64,000 nucleotides of DNA from Ignavibacteria bacterium (lineage in GTDB: Bacteria > Bacteroidota > Ignavibacteria > Ch128b): contig JABLYA010000001.1 in assembly GCA_013177855.1 (NCBI GenBank), positions 2,560,983 to 2,624,982 of the forward strand. Direction: 5' to 3'. Positions 1 to 8,712 of this stretch are shown here, piece after piece. Below the pieces are notes generated by a model. The model did not search any database, was not told the DNA's origin, and saw nothing but the letters and a program-made list of their open reading frames with translations. A program made the translations under genes and the position numbers. Every line of letters begins with the position of its first letter. Within the stretch, counting starts at the first letter, position 1.

Positions 1-503
1 AATTTTCGAGGCAGAACCGATACGAAAGGAAAGCCCCAATGTGGATCAGATAAAATATTTACCAACGAGAATTTATTCGGTGTGCTTAAATAGATTATTC
101 CATCGTTCTTAAGATAATTTTTAATATATCTCAGAAATTGTTCGGGATTTTCAATGTGTTCAATGAAATCCTGAAGAATTATGACATCAAATTTATCATT
201 AAAAGGAAGATCGAAAGCGTTACAATTAAATTTCTTGATTGATTTATGCTCAACCTGATTTGAAAGTTTAAATTCATCAATCTCAACAGAAAAGATTTCG
301 TTTTTCTCGTCAAGAAAATTTTGGATTGTTCCTCCGAAACCAGAACCGATATCAAGGACTTTTATGTTTGAAGTTTGTTTGTATTTTGAAATAATGCTTT
401 TAACGAACTTTCCACGCTCGAAAGAAATTTCTCTGCTTCGCTGCCATCTTAGATAATTTGGGTGATCGTGATCTAAATAATGCGGTTTATTTCCAGTTGA
501 CAA
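1..503 (-). CDS. Class I SAM-dependent methyltransferase (partial, runs off window start)
   Basis: This reading frame was translated by hand and is open from position 503 to the window edge, so its C-terminus is missing. It shows the SAM-binding glycine-rich motif I (VLDIGSGFGGT) about 45 residues in, an acidic end of strand 2 (VEIDEF), and later LQDFIEHIENPEQFL and LSTPNKYSL, typical of the Methyltransf_11/23 type found in polysaccharide and lipid gene sets. The likely start is TTG at 501-503, with GAGG seven bases upstream; it overlaps the preceding glycosyltransferase by 17 bp, which implies translational coupling. The substrate cannot be told from sequence; the glycosyltransferase neighbour suggests a glycan or lipid. 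The class is well supported, the start less so. Confidence 0.75.
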   Translation of the reverse strand, partial: MSTGNKPHYLDHDHPNYLRWQRSREISFERGKFVKSIISKYKQTSNIKVLDIGSGFGGTIQNFLDEKNEIFSVEIDEFKLSNQVEHKSIKKFNCNAFDLPFNDKFDVIILQDFIEHIENPEQFLRYIKNYLKNDGIIYLSTPNKFSLVNILSDPHWGFPFVSVLPRK

Positions 504-1569
504 TTCTCAACCTCGAACGAACTCCACTGAAAATTAAAATTAAACTATACAAAAATTCTGCGAAAGGTATGATGTAAAATGGATAATCAACTTTTATGAT
601 TGAACTGATTCTATTAATTGAAAGAACTTTTATGACCCAGTTGAAAAAAATAAAACTCAATAAGAATGGATCGAGAGTAATCATTGCAATTACTAAAAAA
701 ATATTAAGAGAGATATTCCCTCCATAAATAAGAGCAAGAATAATTTTAAGTTCGATCGGATAAAATTTACTTGCAGAAATGTGACGGCTTTTTTGTCTTA
801 TATAACTTTTAAAGTTTCTCGCACACTTAGTGAAAACAATTGAATCAGCATTTTCGATTAACTTTACATTTGCATTGTGTTTCAATGTGAGCTGAAGAAA
901 CAAATCATCATCACCGCTGAGCGATTTTTGAATTTTCTCAAATCCACCAAGTTTTTCAAATAAAGATTTCCTATAACTTAAATTTCTTCCATATGACATA
1001 TAAGGATAACCAGCGTTGTGGAATGCAGTCATCAATATTGAGGTGAATAAATTTTCATATCGAGCTAAATAATTAACGAGAGATTTTTCAGCCACAAAAG
1101 GGGAGTAGCCATAAACTAAGTCTATATTTTCATCAAATTCATCATTAATTGATTTAATCCAGTTCTGTTTTGGAATGCAGTCAGCATCAGTGAATAAAAG
1201 AATTTCACCTCGAGCATTGGCTATTCCGGTCTTGAGTGCATTCTTCTTTCCAGGATTGAAGGCATTCTTAATTAATCTAAAGTTTGGTTTATCTGAAATC
1301 AAATTTTGAGCAAGCTTGAACGAATCATCTTCAGAGAAATCATCAACAAGGATTACTTCAAATTTATCGACTGGATAATTTTGGTTTGAAAGAGAACTTA
1401 TGAGAGTTTCGAGATTAAAACTCTCATTTCTAAAAGCCACAATCACACTTATAAAATTTTCTTTCTTAGAAACAGATACCCGATTTTTTCTTTTGATAAA
1501 TAGGGCAATTAAAATAATTACATTCAGAGTTGTAATGTAAACGATTAAAATCGAGATTATTGAAAGCAA
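487..1569 (-). CDS. Membrane-anchored family 2 glycosyltransferase
   Basis: A 360-residue GT-A fold glycosyltransferase of family GT2, expected to move a sugar from a nucleotide-sugar donor to a lipid or glycan acceptor at the inner membrane. Residues 1-25 form an N-terminal membrane helix. The catalytic domain follows with ISVIVAFRNES, the donor-binding LVDDFSEDD, the DxD-like FTDADC and the acidic SGDDDLFLQL. The usual QxxRW element appears as RQKSRHIS. Two or three hydrophobic segments close the protein (about 270-350). Start is TTG directly after the TAA of the upstream lipoprotein gene, with GAGG nine bases before it. Acceptor and donor are unknown. Confidence 0.85.
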   Translation of the reverse strand: MLSIISILIVYITTLNVIILIALFIKRKNRVSVSKKENFISVIVAFRNESFNLETLISSLSNQNYPVDKFEVILVDDFSEDDSFKLAQNLISDKPNFRLIKNAFNPGKKNALKTGIANARGEILLFTDADCIPKQNWIKSINDEFDENIDLVYGYSPFVAEKSLVNYLARYENLFTSILMTAFHNAGYPYMSYGRNLSYRKSLFEKLGGFEKIQKSLSGDDDLFLQLTLKHNANVKLIENADSIVFTKCARNFKSYIRQKSRHISASKFYPIELKIILALIYGGNISLNIFLVIAMITLDPFLLSFIFFNWVIKVLSINRISSIIKVDYPFYIIPFAEFLYSLILIFSGVRSRLRIVNWK

Positions 1570-3198
1570 TTATCTCTGCCTCAAAATTTTAGATTTTTCT
1601 TTCAGTGATATTACTTCGTTAAAGAAAAATCTTGGATCCAGATTGTAATAACCAATTTCAACGAGGAATTTATCTTTAGATAACTCTCTGTTTTTTGTAA
1701 AGAAGTTCATTAGATAAGTCCTCAAATCAGAATTTTTGAACCAAACATTTCCAAATTTTTCACGAATTCTCGTTTTCATCATTGCCTCGGTAAAAATTGC
1801 ATTTAACTGTTCTACCTCTGCGAAATAGTCATTTAATGATAAAAACAATCGAGCTTTGTCACCTGGCAGCAAATTGAATCCAAGAATAGAATTATAAATT
1901 TGAATCAGACTATCCGGATTTGTTTGTGATGAATCTATCATCAAATACTCAACAATAAAATCGGCACATAATTTTCGCACATTGAAAAGTTTATTAAACG
2001 ATCTTTGCTTTAAGAAATTTGAAATCACTCTTGAAGAATTGAATAGATTATCTTCAAGAAATTTTTCTTCATCCAGCAGGTTTCCAAAGAGGTTGGAAAA
2101 TGTAAGAGGAATTACATCTCCACCAAAATATTTAATTTCAAAGAATTCATTTTTTGTAAATAGTTCAGGTAAGAGCTTCCCACATTCACTAAAAGCTTTA
2201 TAATAGCTTTCACATCCATTCGCTAAATCTAAAATTAGATTACTTTGTTCCGGAATTCTAATAGTAAAACCTCGAGTTTTTACAGGTAAGATTAATTTTG
2301 CTTTTCGTTTGTCTCTTTGTTCAAAAGCTATTTGCAAATTTGGCAGGCTATCAATCTTAAATCCGATTTGATAGAATGTTCTAAGAAAAATGTTTTGCAA
2401 ACTGTCTGATTTAAAATATCTTTCATATCGTGGATCTTTAGTTAGAGAATAGATATCTGAACTATTAAAATAGTCCTGTGAATACCTTTGAATTCTAAGT
2501 AATTCATAAAGTTGTTGAAAGTAAAAATCATTTGTTGAAGAAATGAAGTCATTTACGGTTGAATAAAATTTAGAGAGATCTTCCTGACGGATCATTGAGG
2601 CAAATTGGAGATACGAACCAAAGTTTAGAGAGTCGAGGATAATTTTTTTCCTTTTTTCCAGTAATTGTATTTGAAGCTTTTGCAGATTTTCTAAACTGTT
2701 GAGATTAGAATTATAAACACTTTTTCTCAGTCTTGGATTTGATTCATTTGTGAGATATTCTTTTAAGTCATCGAGTTTAAATTTTCCCTTGCGGGTTGAG
2801 AATGTAATTTCGTTTTTAAGTCTTTCGATTTGATCTTGCAATTGTGCAGTCTCTTTTTCGACAATCTTTTCATAAATGAAAACTTTTAATCGTTCTAACC
2901 TCTCAATTCTTTCTGGCCTTTGTTCAAGTTTTAGAAGATTGTTTATCAAATCAATATCGTTCTGGCTGAAAGTCTTATCATATTTTTTATAAAGATTTGA
3001 GATTAGAAACGGTTGGTTTTGAACATAGCTCTCATATTTAAGTTGATTGTATTCAATAACAAAATTTGAAATAACATTTCTGAGAGAATCAACTTGTCCT
3101 CGATAAAATTCGAGCTCATCTCTTTTAGCTCCTGGACAACCTAAAAGATTTATTAAGACTAAACTGGAAGAAACAATTATTAAAATTTTATTCTTCAT
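1570..3198 (-). CDS. Lipoprotein resembling an M3-type zinc peptidase that has lost its zinc ligands
   Basis: A 542-residue lipoprotein with a type II signal peptide and lipobox LLGC (Cys21), then an alpha-helical region rich in charged coiled-coil stretches (about 85-190). Residues about 309-385 follow the layout I know from M3-like gluzincins: an RGF.I..P segment, a helix that should carry HExGH, a YLGDNSVTE-like turn and a helix rich in F and L. Here the HExGH position reads SECGK (337-341), and the third-ligand Glu position is Leu365. All three zinc ligands therefore appear to be absent, while the catalytic-site Glu338 remains. This suggests an envelope pseudo-peptidase, perhaps a binding or scaffold protein. 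The resemblance is from memory of the family, not from a search. The gene overlaps the helicase gene by 11 bp. Confidence 0.55.
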   Translation of the reverse strand: MKNKILIIVSSSLVLINLLGCPGAKRDELEFYRGQVDSLRNVISNFVIEYNQLKYESYVQNQPFLISNLYKKYDKTFSQNDIDLINNLLKLEQRPERIERLERLKVFIYEKIVEKETAQLQDQIERLKNEITFSTRKGKFKLDDLKEYLTNESNPRLRKSVYNSNLNSLENLQKLQIQLLEKRKKIILDSLNFGSYLQFASMIRQEDLSKFYSTVNDFISSTNDFYFQQLYELLRIQRYSQDYFNSSDIYSLTKDPRYERYFKSDSLQNIFLRTFYQIGFKIDSLPNLQIAFEQRDKRKAKLILPVKTRGFTIRIPEQSNLILDLANGCESYYKAFSECGKLLPELFTKNEFFEIKYFGGDVIPLTFSNLFGNLLDEEKFLEDNLFNSSRVISNFLKQRSFNKLFNVRKLCADFIVEYLMIDSSQTNPDSLIQIYNSILGFNLLPGDKARLFLSLNDYFAEVEQLNAIFTEAMMKTRIREKFGNVWFKNSDLRTYLMNFFTKNRELSKDKFLVEIGYYNLDPRFFFNEVISLKEKSKILRQR

Positions 3199-5191
3199 TT
3201 ATTACCCATTCCTCATAATATTCTTGATCAATTGGTGCAATGAAACGAGATTTTTTGGAGTAAGTTACTCCATCGATTCTTGAAAACATAACGAGAGGAT
3301 ATGAAATAAATAAATTTCTTTTTGCTCTTGTGCAAGCTACATACAATAGTCTTCTTTCTTCTTCTATATCCTCGAAAGATTCAGATGCTCGGGTGTTTGG
3401 AAAGAAACCTTCAACAACTCCAATCACAAAAACCGAATGCCATTCAAGACCTTTTGCTGAATGAATTGTGCTGAGAGTTAGAAATTCATCTTCACTACCG
3501 GGACTTTCAATATCATAAACACTTTGAGTTGGCGGTTCAAGTGCAAGATCATCAAGGAATGAATTAAGCGAACGATATCTATCTGCGATTGCCTGGAAAA
3601 TTTCTAAATCTTTTAATCTCTTCTGGAAGTCATCGTATTTTTCTCTTAGTATTGGTTCGTAAAAGGGGAGAATAATGTTTAATCTTTCCGAAGGAGATAG
3701 AGATTTTCCGCTTGCTTCGTTCAGTACGCTAAATAATTTGAAAACACTATCGGGTAACGATTTATCTTTGAGGAATGAATTAAAACTAAATTTATGATTA
3801 TTAACAGCTTCTTCAATTTCATCTGTTAAGGCACGAGCTTTTTTAGGTCCAATGCCTGATAAAAGCTGAAGTATTCTAAACCAGCTGATTTTATCGATTG
3901 GATTATTCAGTATTCGAAGGAAGCTGATTAAATCTTTGATGTGAGCAGTTTCAATAAATTTTATTCCGCCAAATTTTCTATAGGGAATTCCAGCTTTGTT
4001 AAGTTCGATTTCAAGATCGTAAGAGATATAACCTGAGCGAAAAAGCACAGCTATATCCATTAACGAAATTCCTTCTTCTCTCAATTCTAGAATTTTATCA
4101 ACAACAAATTTTGATTCGAGAGTTGTGTTTTGTGCCGCAATGATTGAAGGCAATTCGCCGAATTCATTTCTTGTATAAAGCCGTTTCGGATATTTTTCAA
4201 TCATTGACGCAATAATCTGATTTGTGAAATTCAAAATAGCTTGAGTACTTCTGTAATTTTCTTCAATCGTAATGATCCTTGCATCAGGAAAATCTTTCGG
4301 GAAATCAATTATATTTTTGAAGTTTGCACCGCGAAAAGAATAAATGCTCTGAGAGTCATCTCCAACAACCATAATATTTCGTGAAGTACCGCCAAGAAGC
4401 TTTACAATTTCAGCTTGTAATTTATTTGTGTCTTGATATTCATCAACCATTATGTACTTGTAGTTTTTATGAATGTATCTTCGAAAGTCCTCATCCTTTT
4501 CAAGCAGTTCTTTTAATTTCAAAAGTAAATCATCATAATCGAGCAGAGCATTTTTCTTTTTAAATTTCTCGTATTCTTCTTTGAGTAGTTTTATATCGTC
4601 TAAAAATTCAATGAACTGTGGATATTGAGTTGAAAGAATATGTTCGATTGTAGTTTGTTTGTTTATTGCAAGGCTGATTATGTCGTAGAGAGTTTGTTTT
4701 TTTGGAAATCGTTTTCGTTGTTTATCAAAACCGAGATTTGTTCTAATTAAATTGATTACATCTTCCGCATCAGATTGGTCCAAAATTGTGAAGTTGCTCG
4801 GATAACCAATCTTCTCAGCAAATTTTCTTAGTATCATATTTGCAAAAGAGTGGAAAGTGCCGCCAGAAACTTTTTCACATCTCGAATCAATCAACGAAGC
4901 CGCACGACGCAGCATTTCCTGTGCTGCTTTTCGAGTAAAGGTGAGAAGTAAAATTGATTGTGGATTGACGCCAGATTCAACCAGTCGAGCAACACGATAA
5001 ACTAAAGTTTGTGTTTTACCAGTTCCAGCACCAGCAATTACAAGTACAGGACCTTCAGTTGTAATTACGGCTTCATATTGTGCTGGATTTAAAATGTTTT
5101 TGTAATCAATTTTATAATTTACTTCCTCAGGTCTTTTGACTAATGGTTCTGTATCAGTCGAAACTCTTTTTAGTATATATTTCTTTGCCAT
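3188..5191 (-). CDS. UvrD/PcrA-type superfamily 1A DNA helicase
   Basis: A 667-residue ATP-dependent 3'-5' DNA helicase of the UvrD/Rep/PcrA group. The N-terminus has the Q-motif region (LNPAQYEAV) and Walker A GAGTGKT (residues 54-60). LLTFTRKAAQEM is motif Ia, VDEYQDTN is motif II, GDDSQSIYSFRGA motif III, STIHSAKGLEW motif V and LLYVACTRAK motif VI. No C-terminal nuclease domain of the AddA/RecB kind is visible, and the length suits a housekeeping repair helicase. It overlaps both neighbours (22 bp with the small acidic membrane protein, 11 bp with the lipoprotein), so it is probably co-transcribed with them. PcrA, UvrD and Rep cannot be told apart here. Confidence 0.93.
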   Translation of the reverse strand: MAKKYILKRVSTDTEPLVKRPEEVNYKIDYKNILNPAQYEAVITTEGPVLVIAGAGTGKTQTLVYRVARLVESGVNPQSILLLTFTRKAAQEMLRRAASLIDSRCEKVSGGTFHSFANMILRKFAEKIGYPSNFTILDQSDAEDVINLIRTNLGFDKQRKRFPKKQTLYDIISLAINKQTTIEHILSTQYPQFIEFLDDIKLLKEEYEKFKKKNALLDYDDLLLKLKELLEKDEDFRRYIHKNYKYIMVDEYQDTNKLQAEIVKLLGGTSRNIMVVGDDSQSIYSFRGANFKNIIDFPKDFPDARIITIEENYRSTQAILNFTNQIIASMIEKYPKRLYTRNEFGELPSIIAAQNTTLESKFVVDKILELREEGISLMDIAVLFRSGYISYDLEIELNKAGIPYRKFGGIKFIETAHIKDLISFLRILNNPIDKISWFRILQLLSGIGPKKARALTDEIEEAVNNHKFSFNSFLKDKSLPDSVFKLFSVLNEASGKSLSPSERLNIILPFYEPILREKYDDFQKRLKDLEIFQAIADRYRSLNSFLDDLALEPPTQSVYDIESPGSEDEFLTLSTIHSAKGLEWHSVFVIGVVEGFFPNTRASESFEDIEEERRLLYVACTRAKRNLFISYPLVMFSRIDGVTYSKKSRFIAPIDQEYYEEWVINEE

Positions 5192-5763
5192 TTAATCTTT
5201 CTCATCCTTAAAGCAATTGGTGTATCAAAAATTTCTTTGTAGATAACTGCCTTCTTAAAATCATCTATCTCGCTTAATTGGAGCGAAAATTTCTTCTCTT
5301 CTAATGTTTTATCTTCATGTTCGAATTCATATGTATCAAGTTTTGAGTAATCAAATTCATCTATATCGGTATCTGGTATTGTAGACTCATAATCATAAGC
5401 TTCAATTTGAAAATCTTGATGAATTTTTTCCTCTAAGGTTTGCTTCGGTTGTGTTGATGCTATCTCATCTTCAAATTTAGGTTGTGATTTTTTTTCAATT
5501 GTTTCAGGCTCGAAAGTTATTTGACTAAATTCTTCGTCTTCTATTTCTGGAAAAGGTTCGGGCTCTTCTGTTTTATAACCAAATAATTCTTCAATCTCTC
5601 TCAAAATATCCTGAGAAGATTTTTCTTTTTCGGATGTAGGCAATGTCTCTGGTTCAGATGTTTCTGGTTTCTTCTGAACAGGTGGAGTCCTTTTCTTTAA
5701 AATTGGCGAAAGAAATGCATAAATAATAAACAAAATTATAAGCAGGTCAAATAAATTTTCCAT
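5170..5763 (-). CDS. Small acidic protein with an N-terminal membrane helix, function unknown
   Basis: A 197-residue protein I do not recognise. Residues 4-22 are a single hydrophobic helix (LFDLLIILFIIYAFLSPIL) followed by KKR, predicting an anchor with the rest in the cytoplasm. Residues 25-150 are low-complexity and very rich in Glu, Pro, Ser and Thr, probably disordered. The C-terminus (about 155-190) is more ordered: SLQLSEIDDFKKAVIYKEIF and ALRMRK. Its place just after the flotillin gene suggests a role in the same membrane micro-domain, as NfeD proteins have, but it has no NfeD fold that I can see. The 22-bp overlap with the helicase gene supports it as a real gene. Confidence 0.7.
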   Translation of the reverse strand: MENLFDLLIILFIIYAFLSPILKKRTPPVQKKPETSEPETLPTSEKEKSSQDILREIEELFGYKTEEPEPFPEIEDEEFSQITFEPETIEKKSQPKFEDEIASTQPKQTLEEKIHQDFQIEAYDYESTIPDTDIDEFDYSKLDTYEFEHEDKTLEEKKFSLQLSEIDDFKKAVIYKEIFDTPIALRMRKIKWQRNIY

Positions 5764-5787
5764 TCAAATTCCTTGCTTGCGATTTAA

Positions 5788-6771
5788 TTATTCTTTTTTC
5801 TTTTCAACGCCTTTAGAGATTGATTCACGCATTTCAGTATCTGCCTGGATGTTTCTGAGAGTGTAATAATCAAGGACACCGAGCTTACCTTCTCTAAGAG
5901 CCTGTGCAATTGCTTTTGGAATTTCAGCCTCAGCTTCAATTACTTTGGCTTTCATTCTTTGAACTTCAGCTTTCATTTCTTGTTCAGTTGCAACCGCTGC
6001 GGCTCTTCTTTCTTCAGCTTTTGCTCTTGCAATTTTCAAATCAGCTTCAGCTTGATCTGTTTGAAGTTTTGCTCCAATGTTTTCGCCAACATCAACATCG
6101 GCAATGTCAATTGAAAGGATTTCGAAAGCAGTTCCTGCATCAAGTCCTTTTTCCAAAACAGTTTTTGAAATTCTATCAGGATTTTCGAGAACTTCTTTGT
6201 GAGAATTGGCAGAACCAATTGTTGTGACGATTCCTTCCCCAACTCTTGCAATTATTGTGGTTTCACCAGCACCACCAACGAGTCGATCAATGTTTGCTCT
6301 GACAGTAACTTTTGCAATCGCTCTTACCTGAATTCCATCTTTAGCAACTGCGGCAATTGCGGGAGTTTCAATTACTTTTGGATTAACGCTCATCTTCACT
6401 GCTTCCAAAACATCACGACCTGCAAGATCAATTGCAGTTGCCCGTTCAAATGTTAATGGAATGTTTGCTTTATCTGCTGAGATTAATGCATTAACAACTT
6501 TCTCAACATTACCGCCGGCAAGATAGTGGGCTTCTAATTTACCAGTTTCGACTTTAATACCTGCTTTGGTTGCAGTGATTAAACTTTTAACGATAATATG
6601 CGGTGGAACTTTTCTTAATCGCATTCCGACCAGATCAGAAAATATTTTTAACTTAACTCCCGCAAAGTATGCAGTTATCCAAAGCCCGACTGGAATGAAG
6701 TAGAGGAAAATTATCAGGAATAATATAATTGCGAAAATTATTAAAACAGCTAAACCAGTTAGTGCTTCCAT
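5788..6771 (-). CDS. floA: Flotillin-like protein FloA
   Basis: A 327-residue SPFH-family protein of the bacterial FloA (YqfA, formerly UPF0365) type, which organises membrane micro-domains in known cases. Residues 5-30 are a hydrophobic membrane-inserted segment. The SPFH core follows ([20 protein letters not shown], then [20 protein letters not shown]). The helical Ala/Glu-rich flotillin tail (about 225-290: [20 protein letters not shown]) precedes the C-terminal segment [19 protein letters not shown]. Length fits the family. FloA genes often sit next to an NfeD-family gene; none is visible here, and the small acidic membrane protein takes that place. It is 9 bp downstream of the macro-domain gene. 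Confidence 0.93.
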   Translation of the reverse strand: MEALTGLAVLIIFAIILFLIIFLYFIPVGLWITAYFAGVKLKIFSDLVGMRLRKVPPHIIVKSLITATKAGIKVETGKLEAHYLAGGNVEKVVNALISADKANIPLTFERATAIDLAGRDVLEAVKMSVNPKVIETPAIAAVAKDGIQVRAIAKVTVRANIDRLVGGAGETTIIARVGEGIVTTIGSANSHKEVLENPDRISKTVLEKGLDAGTAFEILSIDIADVDVGENIGAKLQTDQAEADLKIARAKAEERRAAAVATEQEMKAEVQRMKAKVIEAEAEIPKAIAQALREGKLGVLDYYTLRNIQADTEMRESISKGVEKKKE

Positions 6772-6780
6772 TTCTACCTC

Positions 6781-7302
6781 TTAATTTTTGTTAGTTAATT
6801 TTTTGAGAACTTCTTCAAAAGTTTTTGAGGCATTTCCTAAAAGATAGAAGAACACCTCTTTTAGTGATTTTGCTTCAAAATTCAAAACCTCTCCAATCAT
6901 AATCTCTGCACACTCATCCATTGGAAAACCTCCGACACCTGTTCCAAGTGCTGGAAACGCAACCGAAGAAAGATTTAATTTTTCACAGAGTTGAAGAACG
7001 CTACGAGTTGCTTCTCGGATGTATTTTTCATTTGTGACTAAATCCTGTCCCATCACTGCAGCATGTATTACATATTTCGCGTTAAGATTACCTGCCGTAG
7101 TTTCAATTGCACTTCCAACTGGAATTGGTCCTTTTGAGACTGCTTCGTCTTCTATAATTTTCCCGCCTGCTCTTTTAATTGCTCCGGCTACACCCGCACC
7201 CATCCACAAATGATTATTAGCTGCATTTACAATTGCGTCAACTTTTGCAGTGGTTATGTCTCCTTGAATAATCTTAATTTCTGGATGTGATTTTTGGGTC
7301 AT
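6781..7302 (-). CDS. Macro-domain protein (O-acetyl-ADP-ribose deacetylase type)
   Basis: A 173-residue stand-alone macro domain, covering nearly its whole length. Seen are the strand IKIIQGDITTAKVDAIVNAAN, the diagnostic NAANNHLWMGAGVAGAI that binds ADP-ribose, and the second loop FPALGTGVGGFPMDECA. Proteins of this layout hydrolyse O-acetyl-ADP-ribose or mono-ADP-ribose from acidic residues; the exact substrate is not decided by sequence. It is the first gene of the minus-strand run that continues through floA and the helicase. The start ATG at 7300-7302 has only a weak Shine-Dalgarno sequence. Confidence 0.9.
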   Translation of the reverse strand: MTQKSHPEIKIIQGDITTAKVDAIVNAANNHLWMGAGVAGAIKRAGGKIIEDEAVSKGPIPVGSAIETTAGNLNAKYVIHAAVMGQDLVTNEKYIREATRSVLQLCEKLNLSSVAFPALGTGVGGFPMDECAEIMIGEVLNFEAKSLKEVFFYLLGNASKTFEEVLKKLTNKN

Positions 7303-7410
7303 AGTAATCTCATAAATGATTTTGTGTAAATATACGAATTGTAAAATTTTTAATGATTAATGAATTGATTGCATTCAAAAATCTTTGTTTAAATAGAGGT
7401 TGAGAAGGCT

Positions 7411-7440
7411 TTAAAATAAAAAACCCCACCGAAGTGGGGC
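7411..7440 (-). terminator. Rho-independent terminator of the cold-shock gene
   Basis: The perfect stem CCCCAC (7424-7429) pairs with GTGGGG (7434-7439) around a CGAA loop. On the minus strand it is followed by a run of T with a single A, so it ends transcription coming from the cold-shock gene 20 bp away. Confidence 0.85.
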
Positions 7441-7460
7441 TGATTAAAGTCAATCAAAAA

Positions 7461-7673
7461 TTATTTGATAACTTTTACTTCTGCAGCTTGCAATCCTTTT
7501 GGACCTTGCTTAACTGAGAATTCTACTTTATCATTTTCTGCTAAAGTACGGTAACTATTACCAAGAATTGATTGATAATGAACGAATACATCCTCGCCAT
7601 TATCTTGAGTAATAAATCCGTAACCTTTAGAACTGTTGAACCATTTAACGGTTCCTCTTCTTCGCTCTGACAT
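7461..7673 (-). CDS. Cold-shock domain protein (CspA family)
   Basis: A 70-residue single cold-shock domain that binds single-stranded RNA or DNA. RNP1 is KGYGFI and RNP2 is VFVHYQSI, after the typical start [11 protein letters not shown]; the C-terminus [20 protein letters not shown] is also standard. It has its own terminator and a long upstream region without genes. By analogy with other csp genes this region may hold a structured 5' leader: an arm CAGAC/GTCTG is visible about 110 bases upstream of the start. Whether it is cold-induced or constitutive cannot be read from the sequence. Confidence 0.95.
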   Translation of the reverse strand: MSERRRGTVKWFNSSKGYGFITQDNGEDVFVHYQSILGNSYRTLAENDKVEFSVKQGPKGLQAAEVKVIK

Positions 7674-7901
7674 ATCAGAAGCTCCTTTAATAATTTGTTA
7701 ATGATTTTGTTACTGAGACAGGTTTGAAGTTGATGCTTTAAGGAAGCTTTCTGAAGGTTCGAAAATTTTTGTTTCTACTACTACAGACTTACAAAACAAC
7801 TGTCTGCTAATTCAATATAGGTATAATAATGTTAGAAACCTAATTTTTGGAAAAAATAATTTATTATAAATAATCTCGGTTTGATTTAGATCACAAATCT
7901 C

Positions 7902-7957
7902 TAATCTCCGAGTAAGATTAAAGAATAATATTAATCCAGAGATGTACTCGGTGATTA
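7902..7957. repeat. Nested inverted repeat able to form a long hairpin
   Basis: Outer arms at 7902-7914 and 7945-7957 match at 12 of 13 positions (TAATCTCCGAGTA against TACTCGGTGATTA). Inside them a second perfect pair, GATTAA (7916-7921) and TTAATC (7931-7936), shares the same axis. It is not followed by a T run on the plus strand, so it is not a typical terminator. It could be part of a small RNA, a leader fold or a protein-binding site. Confidence 0.5.
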
Positions 7958-8327
7958 ATGTCAAAAAAATCCAACCCTGATTTATTGAATGTGAGCTTCA
8001 AAATATTTTGGAAGGACTTTTGTGCAAGAGAATATTTTAGATGATTTGAAACAACTTATTTTATAAATGAAGCTCTTCATGTTTCTTTAAATTTTGCTCT
8101 CTTTCCATCAATACAATTGGAGGCTACTCGTAGTGAAACTTTTTGAGGAATTTGCTTCTTCGGTTTTCATTATTTTCAAAAAGCAATCTGTGGGAAATTA
8201 TATTAAACGTTTTCTTTGATCTTTGATGATCTATCGTTGAATTAAATTTTTTGATTTGTTCTTTTATGATTTTTTATTACTAAAAATTTTAATTAATGAA
8301 TGATAGTTCAAAGAGCTGAAAAATAAA

Positions 8328-8400
8328 AACCATGAAGTGGTGAAATTACTTTAGACCTTAAATTGATCCCACAAAAGTAAAACTCCGAAGGAGTGATATT
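8328..8400. repeat. Two REP-like palindromic units
   Basis: Two short units share one layout: AACCATGAAGTGGTGAAATTA from about 8328 and AACTCCGAAGGAGTGATATTA from 8381. Each has an interrupted palindrome (ACCA/TGGT and ACTCC/GGAGT) around a GAA-containing loop, followed by GA-ATTA-like sequence. Their starts are 53 bp apart. They resemble the dispersed palindromes that accompany REP-associated transposases in other bacteria; no transposase is nearby. Confidence 0.4.
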
Positions 8401-8712
8401 ATAAAAAATGAACGGAAAATTGGTCAATTAGTAAAATTCGATTTTTTTGTTTTGAAATCCTGTTAGATGTGTAGAACTTTAAAATTTTCTGATCCTTTTA
8501 TCTTGTCTGAAAAAATTTCATCCGTTCTGAATTTTATTTTTGTATCTATGATTGTTTGTCTAAGCTTAAAATTAGAACCTTTTCACCTGCTTAATGGAGA
8601 AAATATCTTTCATTAAAAAATTAACTTTACATAGACCACTGGACTTGATAAAATAAAATCTTAAAGATAGCTTGCACAAGAAGACAACAAAAAAAATGAA
8701 AGGAAATAAAAA

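Larger units (their letters stand above)
7674..8712 (+). other. Gene-free 1-kb spacer between divergent genes
   Basis: No convincing reading frame is present on either strand across these 1,039 bases. The left part must hold the promoter and leader of the minus-strand cold-shock gene, and the right part those of the acidic-tail protein. Between them lie a nested inverted repeat (7902-7957) and two short palindromes of REP-like form (8328-8400). No tRNA or known riboswitch could be recognised by eye. Confidence 0.6.

Noticed and set aside
5904-6456. Leu/Gln-rich and Cys/Asn-rich frames inside the flotillin gene
   Set aside because: They are shadow frames over the Ala/Glu-rich flotillin helix and lie on the wrong strand of a well-supported gene.
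8328-8400. CRISPR-like repeat array
   Set aside because: There are only two imperfect units, each palindromic, with no further copies or cas genes.
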